Shown: positions 35,048-46,681 of the stretch, piece after piece | Position numbering within the stretch: position 1 is the first letter of the stretch | Layout of the letters: the number at the start of each line of letters is the position of its first letter | Assembly (NCBI RefSeq): GCF_947179165.1 | Contig: NC_077239.1 | Location: 17,692,501-17,756,500, forward strand | Direction: 5' to 3' | DNA: 64,000 nucleotides | Source: Solanum dulcamara | Taxonomy: Eukaryota > Streptophyta > Magnoliopsida > Solanales > Solanaceae | Notes under the pieces: model-generated | What the model was told of the DNA's origin: nothing | Database searches by the model: none | The model's input: the letters and a program-made list of their open reading frames with translations, nothing else | Made by a program: the position numbers and the translations under genes

Positions 35048-37320
35048 TGTAACACCCCAAAAATTTCGAAGCTAAGACTCGAATCATTCTTCATATGTGT
35101 ATAAGATTGTACCAGTGATTCTTAATTGTGCATAGGTTTTAAGGTCAATTCTTTAGTGGGAAATAGATTAGGAGATAAATTAAGGTCATAAGAATCCTCT
35201 AGCACAAAGTTAAGTCGAAACCTTCCAAACTGATTGAGTTTTGATATAAAAATTTACTTGGGTCAAATTCAAATAATCATATCTCCTGGAATATAAAGAT
35301 TTAGGTGAGACATAACCTATCAAATTAAAGTTCTATGAATCCTCTTTTCTATCAAATTAAAGTCTTCCTCATTTGGAGGTTAGCGTAATAATTTATGCCC
35401 ATTTCCGTGAAGCCTTGTCAGATAGGCAAATCTTCACGGGCACCTATACAGCTAGTGAAAGTCTTCACGGACCATATAGCCTTCCGTAAAGGGCTTGATG
35501 CTAATTTTTTAAGACACTTTTTGCATGTCTTCCAGGGTTATTTTAGTATTTTTCAAAGCTTTTTAATCCTATTCTAAGTAGATTTTGGGTGTTTTAAAGG
35601 AGTATATCATTCAACTAACTAGTTTTCCTCTAATAATCATCAATCTAAACATCCTGGTCTCAAGAAACTCTCTCAAAACTCACCTAGGGTTCCTCTTCTC
35701 CATCAAGAACCCTAAAGCTTTCAAGTCAAAAAAAATCAAGAATCAAGAGAAGCTTGCAATCCAAGATTTTCCCTAGGTCTTCTTCTCCAATCAAACTAGG
35801 GTTTCAAGAACTCAAGTCTCCTTTTCAATTTCAAGGCTAAATTCATTGAGTTATGTGAGAATTCACCAATGGATTTCTTTCATCCAATGGATCCCAAAAG
35901 AACTTAATTCTCCTAATTCAATTTTATCCAATTTCAAAGTGTTTCATGTCAATTCTTCATGGGTCTTTTCTATATTGATTCAATTGATATTGTTTCACTT
36001 GATTCTGCATGAATATTTATTACTACATAATTTTTAATTGATATAATATGGACCCATGAATTATGTCAATGATTTTCATTGTGAAATATGAATTTATGAT
36101 CATGAACTTACGAAGGATTCATGAAAGATTTATGAAAAGCTATGAATTAGGTTCCAAGTATGTTTTCAAGTATGAATGAATGAATTTTGAAAGGTTTTCT
36201 AACAATATGAAGAAATCATGATTTAGATGCTTAAAAAGGTAAGTGTCTATGAATTATGTTATGATCATGATTTTCAAGAAGCTATTTTTATGATATATTT
36301 TATGATGCGGATTGGTATTGATTATTGCATTTCCAAATGATATGAATGATAAATGATTTACCTATTCCACTGGGATTAACTTAGCACCGAAATAAATTTT
36401 ATTGTGGAGATTTGGTAAGGGAGTTTCTAGTCGCAACTAGCACCGAAATGAATTTTGTTGTGGAGATTTGGTAAGGGAGTTTCTAGTCGCAACCCCTAGT
36501 CCCAAAATATGTGCCCCCATAGGATGCCTTAATTATCCTAGCTGGTGGATCCATATATAGCACATAATGATGATTATCATACGGAGTCTACCTTGCCAAG
36601 TAGTCTTTTTTTCTCGATGTGGGAGTTACATCAGATTCCGTGTTATAGATCACATGGTCTTAAATGTCGGTTAAGGTTAATATCCCACAAAATGACTATG
36701 TTTTGTTAGAAGATTTTTATGATGTCTTTTAATGATGCGTTGATCTTATCACACGATCTTATGATTTTACTTCATGCTTTTCAATAATTTTGGTCATGCA
36801 TTTTATGTTTATACCTACCATGATAGCATGTTTTACATTATGTATATTTTTCACATACTTAGTATATTCCATGTACTAACACATACTTTTGCCTATATTA
36901 TTTCATAATATAAGTCACAACGCTCCTTTCTATTCCCATGGTTAGCACAAATCCTATTCAAAGTTGGTTATTTTAATGAATCATCATAACTCGAGGGCGT
37001 AACCACTATGTCGTTTCTATATTTTAAGACATTGGCTATTTCAAATGTTTTTGGTGAGCAAGGTTTGTTCTACGCCCTCGTCTATATTAGTAGTAGAGGC
37101 ATTGTCAGACTAGATAGGTATGTTTTTATTCATTTTGAATGTCATGTTTTGAAATTTCCTTTTATCGAGATTTCTATATTTTGAGATTATCTTCTGCATT
37201 TACGTCTAGTCTTGATTTGATGTTATTTTATGTCATTCTATGTATGCTAAGAGACTTGATTGGGGTCTCCCTAGATCCTAATCGTTGTGTCACATCTAGG
37301 GTTTAGCTTGGGTCGTGACA
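35048..37320 (+). repeat. 5' LTR of G1
   Basis: 2,273 bp, from TGTAACACCCC to GGTCGTGACA. It contains a 56-bp tandem duplication not present in the 3' LTR. Confidence 0.85.
36382..36493. repeat. 56-bp tandem duplication in the G1 5' LTR
   Basis: Two copies starting TAGCACCGAAAT (36382 and 36438) and ending TTTCTAGTCGCAAC. The corresponding site of the 3' LTR (near 50,480) has one copy. Confidence 0.9.
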
Positions 37321-37686
37321 AATTTATTATCAGAGCGTCTAGTTCAAGTGTCCTATGGTGTATTGTAAAGCCATGTCAAGTAAAGTCTAGTTCATGAGTC
37401 TGAAGCACACCACATTTATGAATGAGAGGCGATGAGGCATTTAATACTCTTGATCGTGCAATAGAGTTGTGGCATAAGAAGCTTATTCAGATTCGTCGCA
37501 AATCTGTTTGACTACCCCTCATAATCAAGGTAATTGAAACAATAAAGCTGAGATACTTATTCATGAGTTACTCTTAGATAAAAATTTTACTAAGTAAGAG
37601 ACTTTACAAGGGATTAAGAGGACCATTAGTGAGTAAGAGACTTTACTCCCAGACTCCCTTCTCTAAACCTTACTTCAAATATTATC
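37321..37686 (+). other. G1 leader and start of internal region
   Basis: A degenerate PBS (TTATTATCAGAGCG, about 37324-37337) is followed by a leader with ATGAATGAGAGGC, similar to the leader of Tekay-like elements and to G2 near 26,850-26,920. No gag follows. The region is cut by the CACTA insertion at the ATC at 37684-37686. Confidence 0.65.
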
Positions 37687-38311
37687 CACTACAAAAAAAC
37701 TATGTTTGGCGACAGACGTATTTCATAGCTAAACAACCTATTTTCATAGCTAAACTAATTTAGCGAAGGAATAACGACAGATAATAGGCGCTAGCAAAAA
37801 TCCTTGTAGCTAAGCGCTTAGCGACGAAATTTTTCCATTCGTCGCAGTAATAGCGACAAAATAGGTATGCAATGTATCCATCGCAATTTTTAACGACGGT
37901 TCGCTAATTTAGTTTTTTGGTAGTTATAATTCAAAATAAATTTCGTCGTTGGTTCTTATTAGCAACGAAAACAATCCGCCGTTAGTTGTTTTGGGTACTA
38001 GTTTTGCCTGCTTTTAGCTAAGAAAATATTTTGTAGCAAATTCATCGTGAGAATTGTTTTTCATATTTATTTTAGATACGGAAATATCCGTTGCCAATTT
38101 TTTTAGTCATTTGTCTAAAAGTATGCCTGCTCAATTGGATGCAATAAAGAGGACAGTTGCTGCAAATTATAAAATACACTTCATTAAAAATAACTAATAT
38201 TCATATAAGATTAATAATTCATCGAGGTCCAAAATAGATAGCATATAATTGTATCTTTAAATTCAAAACATCCAAAAACACAACAACAACGTCCAAACAA
38301 AATAGGCTAAA

Positions 38312-38760
38312 CTAATGTGAGGTGGGAGAGTTATGGCGATCGTCAGAACTCAATGCATGAACATCATCAATATTAGCAGTAGGAGGAGCAGTGGGAGCTG
38401 AAGAAATTAATTCACTCACCCGCTCAACCAATCCAGGAAGCATCGTTTCTGTCAATGCATAAAGTATATGTTCCGTCAATGCAGGAACCAATTGAGTCAC
38501 TAACTCATTCATATTTGGTACATTTTGCTTGATATCTAAGACCATATATATTCTTTTTTTCTTTTCTCCTCCCGCGGCTTGATAATATGCTTCAAACTGA
38601 TCAAGATCAGGCTGAGTTTGTGTTTGATGTTGTAATATTTCCTGATATTTTTCATGAAAAAATTAAATAAATAGTGAAATCCGAGTTAAAATTCAACCAG
38701 AAGCGGTCAAACTTACATTAGTTTCTTGTCAAGTGTCTTCTTATACTCTTCTAGTTTAGC
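38312..38760 (-). pseudogene. CACTA transposase C-terminal relic (Ptta/En/Spm type)
   Basis: Minus-strand pieces read AKLEEYKKTLDKKL (about 38,760-38,715), then QTQPDLDQFEAYYQAAGGEK with KKKRIYGL (about 38,620-38,545), and then a frame ending 38312 with VTQLVPALTEHIL and a Pro/Thr/Ser tail. The order matches the C-terminus of plant Ptta/En/Spm proteins. The last piece is in a different frame from RIYGL, so a frameshift is present. The N-terminal part is not found. Confidence 0.65.
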
Positions 38761-39520
38761 AAATCAATAAATAAAATCTAATACATTATATTAGTTTAAG
38801 ATTAAAAAAATCTGAAGACACTTAAGGAGGAAGTATCTTTCAATTATCAACCTATGTGTTCCATGCTTGATATCACACTATTGAGTTTTATAGATGATAT
38901 TCTGCGATTCATCACAGAGGATGCCAATTTTTATGTTTTTCTACATAGTAACTCACTACCTTCTCAGATATTTTTGGGTTAGACAAGCTTCCTAAAGGAC
39001 ACGACATTCAAAGCACATTACTTTAATAGGTAATTAAAAATTCAACATTAATCTGATTCAGATGACTTTGCAAGTGAGTTGTCAAATGATTTTTCTTTTC
39101 ATACCACTCGATCTTCTTGGAAGCTTACATAGTTTTTTTGAAAATGTACCACTCGATCTTCACTGTTGTTTTATTCTTTGAAGGAGGATAACACATTAAA
39201 AACTCTATAAACCCGTCAAGTTTTCAATCATTAGAATTTGTTCTAAATTTGATGGACGATAATGTTTTTATTGAACAAAATTTGGAAACTCTTATTGCAA
39301 CTGTTAAAAATAATCGACTTACTTTACAAGGTGACTGAAAGATTCTTTAAATATAGTTTACTGTACTAATTCTACTTGGTCTAACTCCTATACTGGATGT
39401 TCTGATGAGGTCTATTCAAAATCCATGAAATTCATTTAAAGAAGTTATATTATTTTTTGTAGAGCTTTTCAACATGTTAGGTATAAAAAGGATGTTAAAA
39501 TAAAAGAGAAAACATGCTGA

Positions 39521-39537
39521 GGGGGGGGGGGGGGGGG
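39521..39537. repeat. Homopolymer run of 17 G
   Basis: An uninterrupted G tract just before the TSD of solo LTR-A. Confidence 0.95.
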
Positions 39538-39543
39538 TAACAG

Positions 39544-42500
39544 TGTAAGGTCCCACATTTTTTGAAGATCGGAATGCGTTATAATAAGGTAAAATAGAGG
39601 GAAAATGGTTACAGAGGATTTTTTTTCGAACTCGATGAATTCAAATTGTTTATATGAGTTAGGATAGATTACTAGGTATTTAAAGAGTGTTAGATATGGT
39701 GTAGAAGGAATCTCTAACACCAAGCCACGTTCAAAGAATTTCTATTGGCTAAAATTTCGTATGAGTCCGTATAAGGGTCAAATTCAAACGACCATATCTC
39801 TTACATATAACGAATTAGGAGGCTCATGACCTATCAAATTAAAGATATTTGAGTTTTCTTTCAAACACCACCAATTACATTATTTGGAGTTTGCAGTAAA
39901 AAGTTATGTCCTATTAAACCGAAGAGTGCGCGCCAAGTCTTTTTTTTCAAATTTTCAAATTTTAATTTTGGAAAAAAATGAACTGTGGGGGAATGCCTCC
40001 ACATCACGGACCTGCTCCCAATTAGTTCAAAATTCAGCAAAAATTTCCTATTTCAAGTAAGGGCAACTTGAACATTTTCCTAGTTGTTAGTTAATGAACC
40101 TGGATATTTTTAGGACCTAATTTCACTCTATAAACTAACCTACACCTCTAATTTCATTCATTCTTCTACAATTCACCTACTCAAATATTTCTCTCTTTAC
40201 AAAAAGGACCTCAAGGACTCCATTGAAGACCTCCAAGAAATTCACTCAAGCTCTCCATCAAAAACTCTCAAATTCTTCTAAATTCTTTTGTGTTCTCACT
40301 CAAGGTATGTGGTATTTGATCCTAGGGTACTTTCACCCATGGAGCCCAACTAATTCTCTAATTTTTAAATCAATTAAAGTGTGTACTCTTATGTGTTCTA
40401 TAAATTTTCTTCCAATTTCATCAATTGAGTTTAATTACATAATTCTCTACTCATATATATATGAATTTTATGATATTGCATGATTTCAATGATTTTTCAA
40501 TAAATCCTCTTACATGATACTTAGGGTTCATGAACTCATTATGGATTTTGATTATTCTAATTGTGATGATGAGTCTATTTTAATATAAATTGATTGTTAT
40601 TGCATTGAATTGAAGAGTTTTTTCATGAATTTTCCTATATTGATCTTTAGGGTTCATGTTATGAATTATGGGTATTTTCAATTATACTTCCAAATGATAT
40701 TATCTTTATGAATTATGTATGGGCTGATACAAAGTATATGATCATTCATGTTTTCAAGTCAATTGGCCATGCACCATGTTTTACCCTAATTTCCAAGTAT
40801 GAATTATGACTATGTATGTATGATTTGTAATGTAGAAGGACAATACTCACATTGCACCTATGTTACAAAAATGAGCTACTCTATGATTTCAAACCTATGA
40901 TAATGACTATGATATATGTTCATTACGATTTCTATGCTATGTATGTATTCTGTGGGATTTGACTTAGCACTGAATGTGGACTTGAGGTGGGGACTTGAAA
41001 TATGGGGTCCTTATATAAAGTCTCTTGTTCCATAACTACGTGCCACCGTAGGATTGCCCTTTTTGATCTAGCTAGTGGATCCACATATAGGGTACATTAT
41101 GACCCGCCTAGCGGGATAGAGTCTACCATGGCAAGTAGACTCCCTTTTTTCCGGTGTAGGGGTAACATTGAAATTCCATGTTATAGCTCGCATGATTTTA
41201 TTATCGATTATGGTTCCTATCCTACATATGTATGGTCCTTTTTATATTTTAAATGAGTAATCCTATCCTTTACTTTATATAATACTCTTATGGTTTATTA
41301 TGCATTGATCCTTTTTATTACTAATGATTTTTACTAATTCTCCTATCATGCTATTTAAAATAATCATTTGCACAAACATAGTTTTCTATGCATTGCATTG
41401 CCTACATACTTAGTACATTCAAACGTACTTCTAACACCCCCTAAAAACGTTATATATGGTGTTTCAATTCTCGATGAAAATTATACTGCTTTTGTATTTT
41501 GGGCATAACTTTTCATAGGATGGTCTAAATTAGGTGATCAAAATTTTTGAGTAACCAAAACATAATCAACTACAACTTTTGTGAGACCATATCTTAAGAT
41601 TCGGAGTCTAAGTAGGTCAAATAAATTAATCTTTGCAAGACCAAGTGTTATGATGAAATAGAGTATTTGTAGAAGAAAAATCATATCTCACTGTAGGATG
41701 CTCCAAATCAGTTGATTCTAAAACAAAATGAAAGGAAACCTCTATATATACAATTCATATGAAGACACCAAATCATAATTAGGAAGTTATCTTGTTCAAA
41801 CGTAGCTCCGAAAAAGGGTATTCCGTAAAACAAATATTCATCTCACCAACCATAGAAGATCTAGATCCATTTGAATCACCCATGACATCAATAGCCCTCC
41901 ATTTGACATCACCATGACATCATAATCCTCCATTAAATTTTCAGATTTTTCTTTATAATTATTTTAATTATTGTTAGGTCCCTCCTTCACACCTATAAAT
42001 ACTCACTTTATTTCATCATTTTGTTCATCAAGCTTTCTCAAGCAACACTTCTCTCTATACACTTATTTAATCATTCTCAAAATATAGTTTTAGTTCTTAG
42101 TAATGTAGAAATACTATTCCGGTGATTCTTATACTCTGGGTAGTATACAAAACGCTCCGGCGAGGAGAAAAGGCTAGAATTCAAGAGTGTTCATTAAGTC
42201 CTTCGATTTTGAGTAAAGCTTTGGATTCCAGGTATGTAAGACTTCAATGAGAGTATTCCTTCCACTCTCATGCCTAAAGTTTTTTGATTATATGATAAAT
42301 TATATTTATTTTCTTTAAGTTTTACTCTAACGTATGTGGTATTGATTTATGGATCATTTCATCCATGAAACCCAAATGAATTATCAAAGTCTTATATTTA
42401 ATTCAAATATGAAACTTTATGGGTTTTCATATCATGATTCCAAACGCATAGATTATTAAGTAGTTGAAGTTTAATTATCTATCTTATATTAGCGTATGTA

Positions 42501-44495
42501 AGGCTTCAGTGAGAGTATTTCTTCCACTTTCATGCTTAAAGTATTTTGATTATATGATAAATTATGTTTATTTTCTTTAAGATTTACTCTACGATATGTG
42601 GGTGTTCATCCATGGGTTCTTCCACCATGTAGTCCAAAACTCTTTCAACTAAATCTCTTGATTTCAAGTAAGATTTTTTATGGGTAATTCTTATTTCTAC
42701 TTAATAACATGAATCATGGTTAAACTAATGATTATTGGTCTATTTTGATGCAAAATAATTTCATATGTATGAATTGATGGTTTGCAAGTATTTTCTCTAT
42801 TTAGCTCTTTAAAGGTTCTTGAAATTCATGGTGGGTTGTTTAAAGCATGATTTTTAATTGATGGATTTCAAAGTATTTATGCATAAATTCATTTACATTC
42901 ATGTTTGAAAGTTGAAGTGATTTGAACCCACCTAGTTTACTATGTTTTTAATGAAGTTTGACTTGAAGCTTCGACTCCAAATGAATATTTATGAAAGCAA
43001 TGTCTATGATCAAAAGGGAGTCTTATTAAATGAAAGAATGATGAAATGATATGAATGATGGATTCTTTATGTAATAAGGACAATTCTTGCATATTTGAAT
43101 TACCAAAGGTTTTAATGAGATATTCTACCGAATATGATATTTTGAATTTTCAAGTTATATACTATGACTATTTTGAAGTATTAAACTATTCTGTGGGATT
43201 GACTTAGCACCGAATGGGTCATTGAGGTGGTATTAGGTAAGGGAATCCTAGTAGCAACCCTTTATCTCATTAACTATGTGCCAACATAGGAGCCCTTGTA
43301 GGTTTAGGCTAATGGATCCACAAATTGCCCTTAAAGTTGAAGTTAAAGAAATGAATGAAGTTAACAGAGTTCTACCCGGCAAGTAGTCTTCCCGGCCAAT
43401 GTAGGGGGTAATGTTGGATTTCATGTAATACTTCGCATGGTCTTAAATATCGGTTATGGTCATCTTTCCACAAAATGAATGTTTTAAAGGATATTTATAT
43501 GATTGATTATGCATGCATTGCATTATGTTTCATATTATATAAATGTTTTAATGTTTCCTCAATGTTCATGCATGCCTACATACTTAGTACATTCAAATTA
43601 CTAACGCATACTCTTTTGCCTACATGACATCACCATGTAGGGACCGGTGCTCCTCCTTGTTCTCCTCCACTTGCCTAGTTGAGATTTCATTTGAAGGCTA
43701 CTTTTGGTGAGTTCCCATATTTCAGAAACAATACTCCTTTGTCTTTCTAGCTTATGATATGTTGAGACCTCTAGACACTTACTATGGCAATTCATTCTAT
43801 TTTGATTGAGGGTGAACTAGAGACTTGTCGTAGCCCCCGGTAAATCTAAAAGTTAGAGGTATTATTGGACATATGTAAGTTCAAGATAAGCATTTATGGT
43901 TTTCGCTTGTTTTTTTATTATTACCTATGAAAGGCCAAATGAATGCTAAGAGGCTTGTTTGAGGTACTTTCGGGTTTCTCATTCACCGTGTCACGTCTAG
44001 GCCTTAGGCTTGGGTCGTGACAGTACTAATGCATACTTTTTGCCTACATTATATCATAATGTAGAGAGGGCAAGCTTTCCGGTGTCCAAGTGTCAAGTCC
44101 CGAGGGCAAACGCTCTATCCTCTTCCCGTGGTTAGTTGGTGTTCCATCGAAGATTAGTGTGGCGAGTCCTCATGCTTCGAGGGCAACCCGAGTCATTCTT
44201 TCCTTTATTGATGTTTAAAGACTATTCTATGTAGTGTCATTACTTTATTTGAGGGTGAGCTAAGAACATGTCCTAGTCCCCACCTATTTAGTCATGTAGA
44301 GGCATGTTGGACATACGTATAAGGAGTCTATGTTGTCTCAATTCTCTCTAGTTATGCCTTGTCATTTGGACCTTTATGAGTTTCCGCTTATTGTTTACCT
44401 TATGTATGCTTATGATATGTTAAGAGGCTTGGTTGGAATTTCTTCGGGAAGCCTAATTATCGCGTCACATTTAGGCCCTAGTTTGAGTCATGACA
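39544..44495 (+). mobile_element. Solo LTR-A inside the CACTA, itself interrupted by LTR-B
   Basis: It runs from TGTAAGGTCCCAC to GAGTCATGACA and is flanked by AACAG at 39539-39543 and 44496-44500. Without LTR-B and its duplication the length is about 2.35 kb. No internal domain is present, so it is a solo LTR. Confidence 0.88.
41430..44022 (+). mobile_element. Solo LTR-B inside LTR-A
   Basis: It starts TCTAACACCCCC (consensus TG end changed to TC) and ends GGGTCGTGACA, flanked by GTACT at 41425-41429 and 44023-44027. It is 2,593 bp. This is the deepest layer of the nest. The body shares the TGGGATTGACTTAGCACCGAA block with LTR-A and the G1 LTRs, so these LTR families are related. A repeated segment starting GTAAGACTTCAATGAGAGTA recurs near 42,497. 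Confidence 0.88.
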
Positions 44496-44589
44496 AACAG
44501 CTTCTTCATTTCTAATTGTAGCAGTTACTTAAGCTTATTTCAAATATTAGTTTATAAAGTATGCATATTTCTAATAAAATAATTATTAC

Positions 44590-44693
44590 CTTTAGCAGTA
44601 GATAGCTCCTTGCCTTCTTTGTTGTAGTATTCTCTAATCGACACAAAAGTTCTCCTCCTAAACTCAATAATCTTCACTCCTCTTATGAGACAG
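44590..44693 (-). pseudogene. PC4/KELP coactivator-like exon inside the CACTA
   Basis: The minus strand encodes VKIIEFRRRTFVSIREYY followed by NKEGKELSTAK, the ssDNA-binding core of the transcriptional coactivator p15/PC4 family as found in plant KELP and KIWI. It is bounded by an acceptor-like ATGTAG and a donor-like GTAATA at the position where KELP continues with a GISL block. The rest of the gene is not visible. It lies between the CACTA termini and outside LTR-A, so it looks like a captured host exon. Expression or function is unknown. Confidence 0.65.
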
Positions 44694-44700
44694 CTACATG

Positions 44701-46370
44701 AAACCCAAAAAAGAAAATGAAGTATCTTCATGATCGAAAAAACAAAAAATAGTTTGCGGCAATTGAGAAAACGTCAATCTGATACACTTTATGTCCACTT
44801 ATTTATTTCAGAAACTTTTTTAACCACAAAAAGCAGAAAATGAAAAAATATAATATGATCAATCAGTATCAATAAGATGTTATTTTGAAGCATAAAATAG
44901 TACCATATTGCTTTCTGTCCACATGTGCAATATAAAAAGACAGTAAATGATCAGTCAAGTTTTCCATGTTTCCCCTAGAATAACTATATTAGCTGAAAGT
45001 TTAACATCTTAGCAGACCAAACGAACACACCAGCGAGAATAAAGTAAATAAAAAAAATGTTTCAAATGGTTGTAGCTGACACATTAGGGTGAGAAATTTG
45101 GAGTAGTTCTACCAATAAGACATAATTTCAGGTGGCCGTAACTTACTCATTAGAGCCCAAAAACTCGAATAAATCACATAAGTAGAGAGTACTAAAAGGA
45201 GTTAAATGGTAAATTAGTAAAAATACCTTTTTATTGATGATTTTTAAGGGAAACTGTAAAGGGCAATGTGGACAAGTAATACGAGACAGAACTAACAAAA
45301 GGATAAAAGTTGACTACAACTTTGTGTGGAAATTCAGATTAAGTGTCTTTACCCCTCATCAACTTGACTCCCTCATGATCTATTAAATACTCTACCTGAA
45401 AATGTTTATAGGACTCTGCTTCATAGTTTATGCTTTGATTTATATATATAGGGTGACTTTTGAAGAGATACAGGTAAAGTTAGGTGACCTTCTAATTAAA
45501 AAAACAACAACATGTCTTTGTGATCTGATAATTATCAATAGTTGTGTAACCTTTCGGATTACTAACTCCAATTTCTTCCATCTTCTTCTATCTCAATCAA
45601 CCACAAGTATAAATACGAGAATAAAATCTTCAAGAAAAATTCATAGCTGGTATATCTATAAATGGCTAATTCTTGACAGCAGACTGTCTAATGTTTTTCA
45701 ACAAATTTACGTTTTTTCCTAACTTATACATTAGGGCCAAACTTCATCCACTTCAGTGAGTATCCCATCTCACATTCTTGGTGCCTTCAACTACTTACAG
45801 TTTTAGAGGCGGGATTTGCCTAAAAAGCACCACATAATTTTTACAGCCAAATGGTATGTCTTTTTCTGATTGACTTAAGGCCTTAAGCACCATATTTTAT
45901 TTAATTTAAGGCCTTAATCATAAAATAGCATAACTTGTTCCTTCTCAGAATTAAATTTGAAAATCCGACATCATTTAGGCGATGAACCAGAAAAGCTTAG
46001 TAGTCTCAACTCATGTTTACCTTAAAGCTTAGTACTAATTTAGAACTACATCAGAACATACCAATTTAAACATTCATTTCATTTAGAGAGGGTTTGCCTG
46101 CTAGAGATTTCTATGGAGGGAGGCGTTGCTGGAGAAATAGTTCGCCGAAGAGAGGATACTCTGGAAAGAGATGGTTCATCGGAGAGGATATGAGAGAAAA
46201 CCCTTGGCTCCCGAGAGTTCTGGAGAGTTTGTCATCCTCAAGAGAGAAGAAATCCTTTTTATAGATTTTCAATCCAATATTTCAGTCTTAAAACCCTATG
46301 TATTTTAGTCTTTTTATAAGCTCAAAAAAAAAGTTAAATATTTTGTCCTAAATAATAGCTACGTATATTT
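44701..46370 (-). other. CACTA 5' part without a recognisable gene
   Basis: No transposase domain is seen. On minus a TATA-like CTATAAAAAGG near 46,255-46,266 is followed by a pyrimidine-rich leader (TTTCTTCTCTCTTGAGG) and short frames, a plausible promoter and leader for the original transposase transcript. Confidence 0.35.
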
Positions 46371-46681
46371 TCAGTAACAACCGTGCATATAGGAGTTCGA
46401 TAAATATTAAAAAGCCTGGATATTTCGCCGCTATATTGAAGTTAATTATACCGCCATCCTTTTCTTGCAATTCTATAGCTAATTTATGGCGCGAAAATTT
46501 AGCGCTAATTATTTGGCAATAGATTTGGTATTCCGTCGCTAGTCCATCACTATATATGATGTTAATTTACTGTAAAAAAAATTAGCAACGTAACTGTGAA
46601 TCTATAGCTAATCCGTTGTTATATAGCAATGAAAATCTACTCGTTGCTAGAATCCGTCATTAAGATTTTTTTGTAGTGATC

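Larger units (their letters stand above)
37687..46678 (-). mobile_element. CACTA (En/Spm) DNA transposon
   Basis: The ends are inverted CACTACAAAAAAA (left) and TTTTTTTGTAGTG (right), flanked by ATC at 37684-37686 and 46679-46681: a perfect 3-bp target duplication, as expected for CACTA. Subterminal zones (37,700-38,000 and 46,370-46,678) are rich in TAGCGACGAA- and TAGCAACG-like motifs, probable transposase-binding sites. Orientation is taken from the transposase relic on minus. Without solo LTR-A the element is about 4 kb. It carries a PC4-like exon. Confidence 0.9.
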
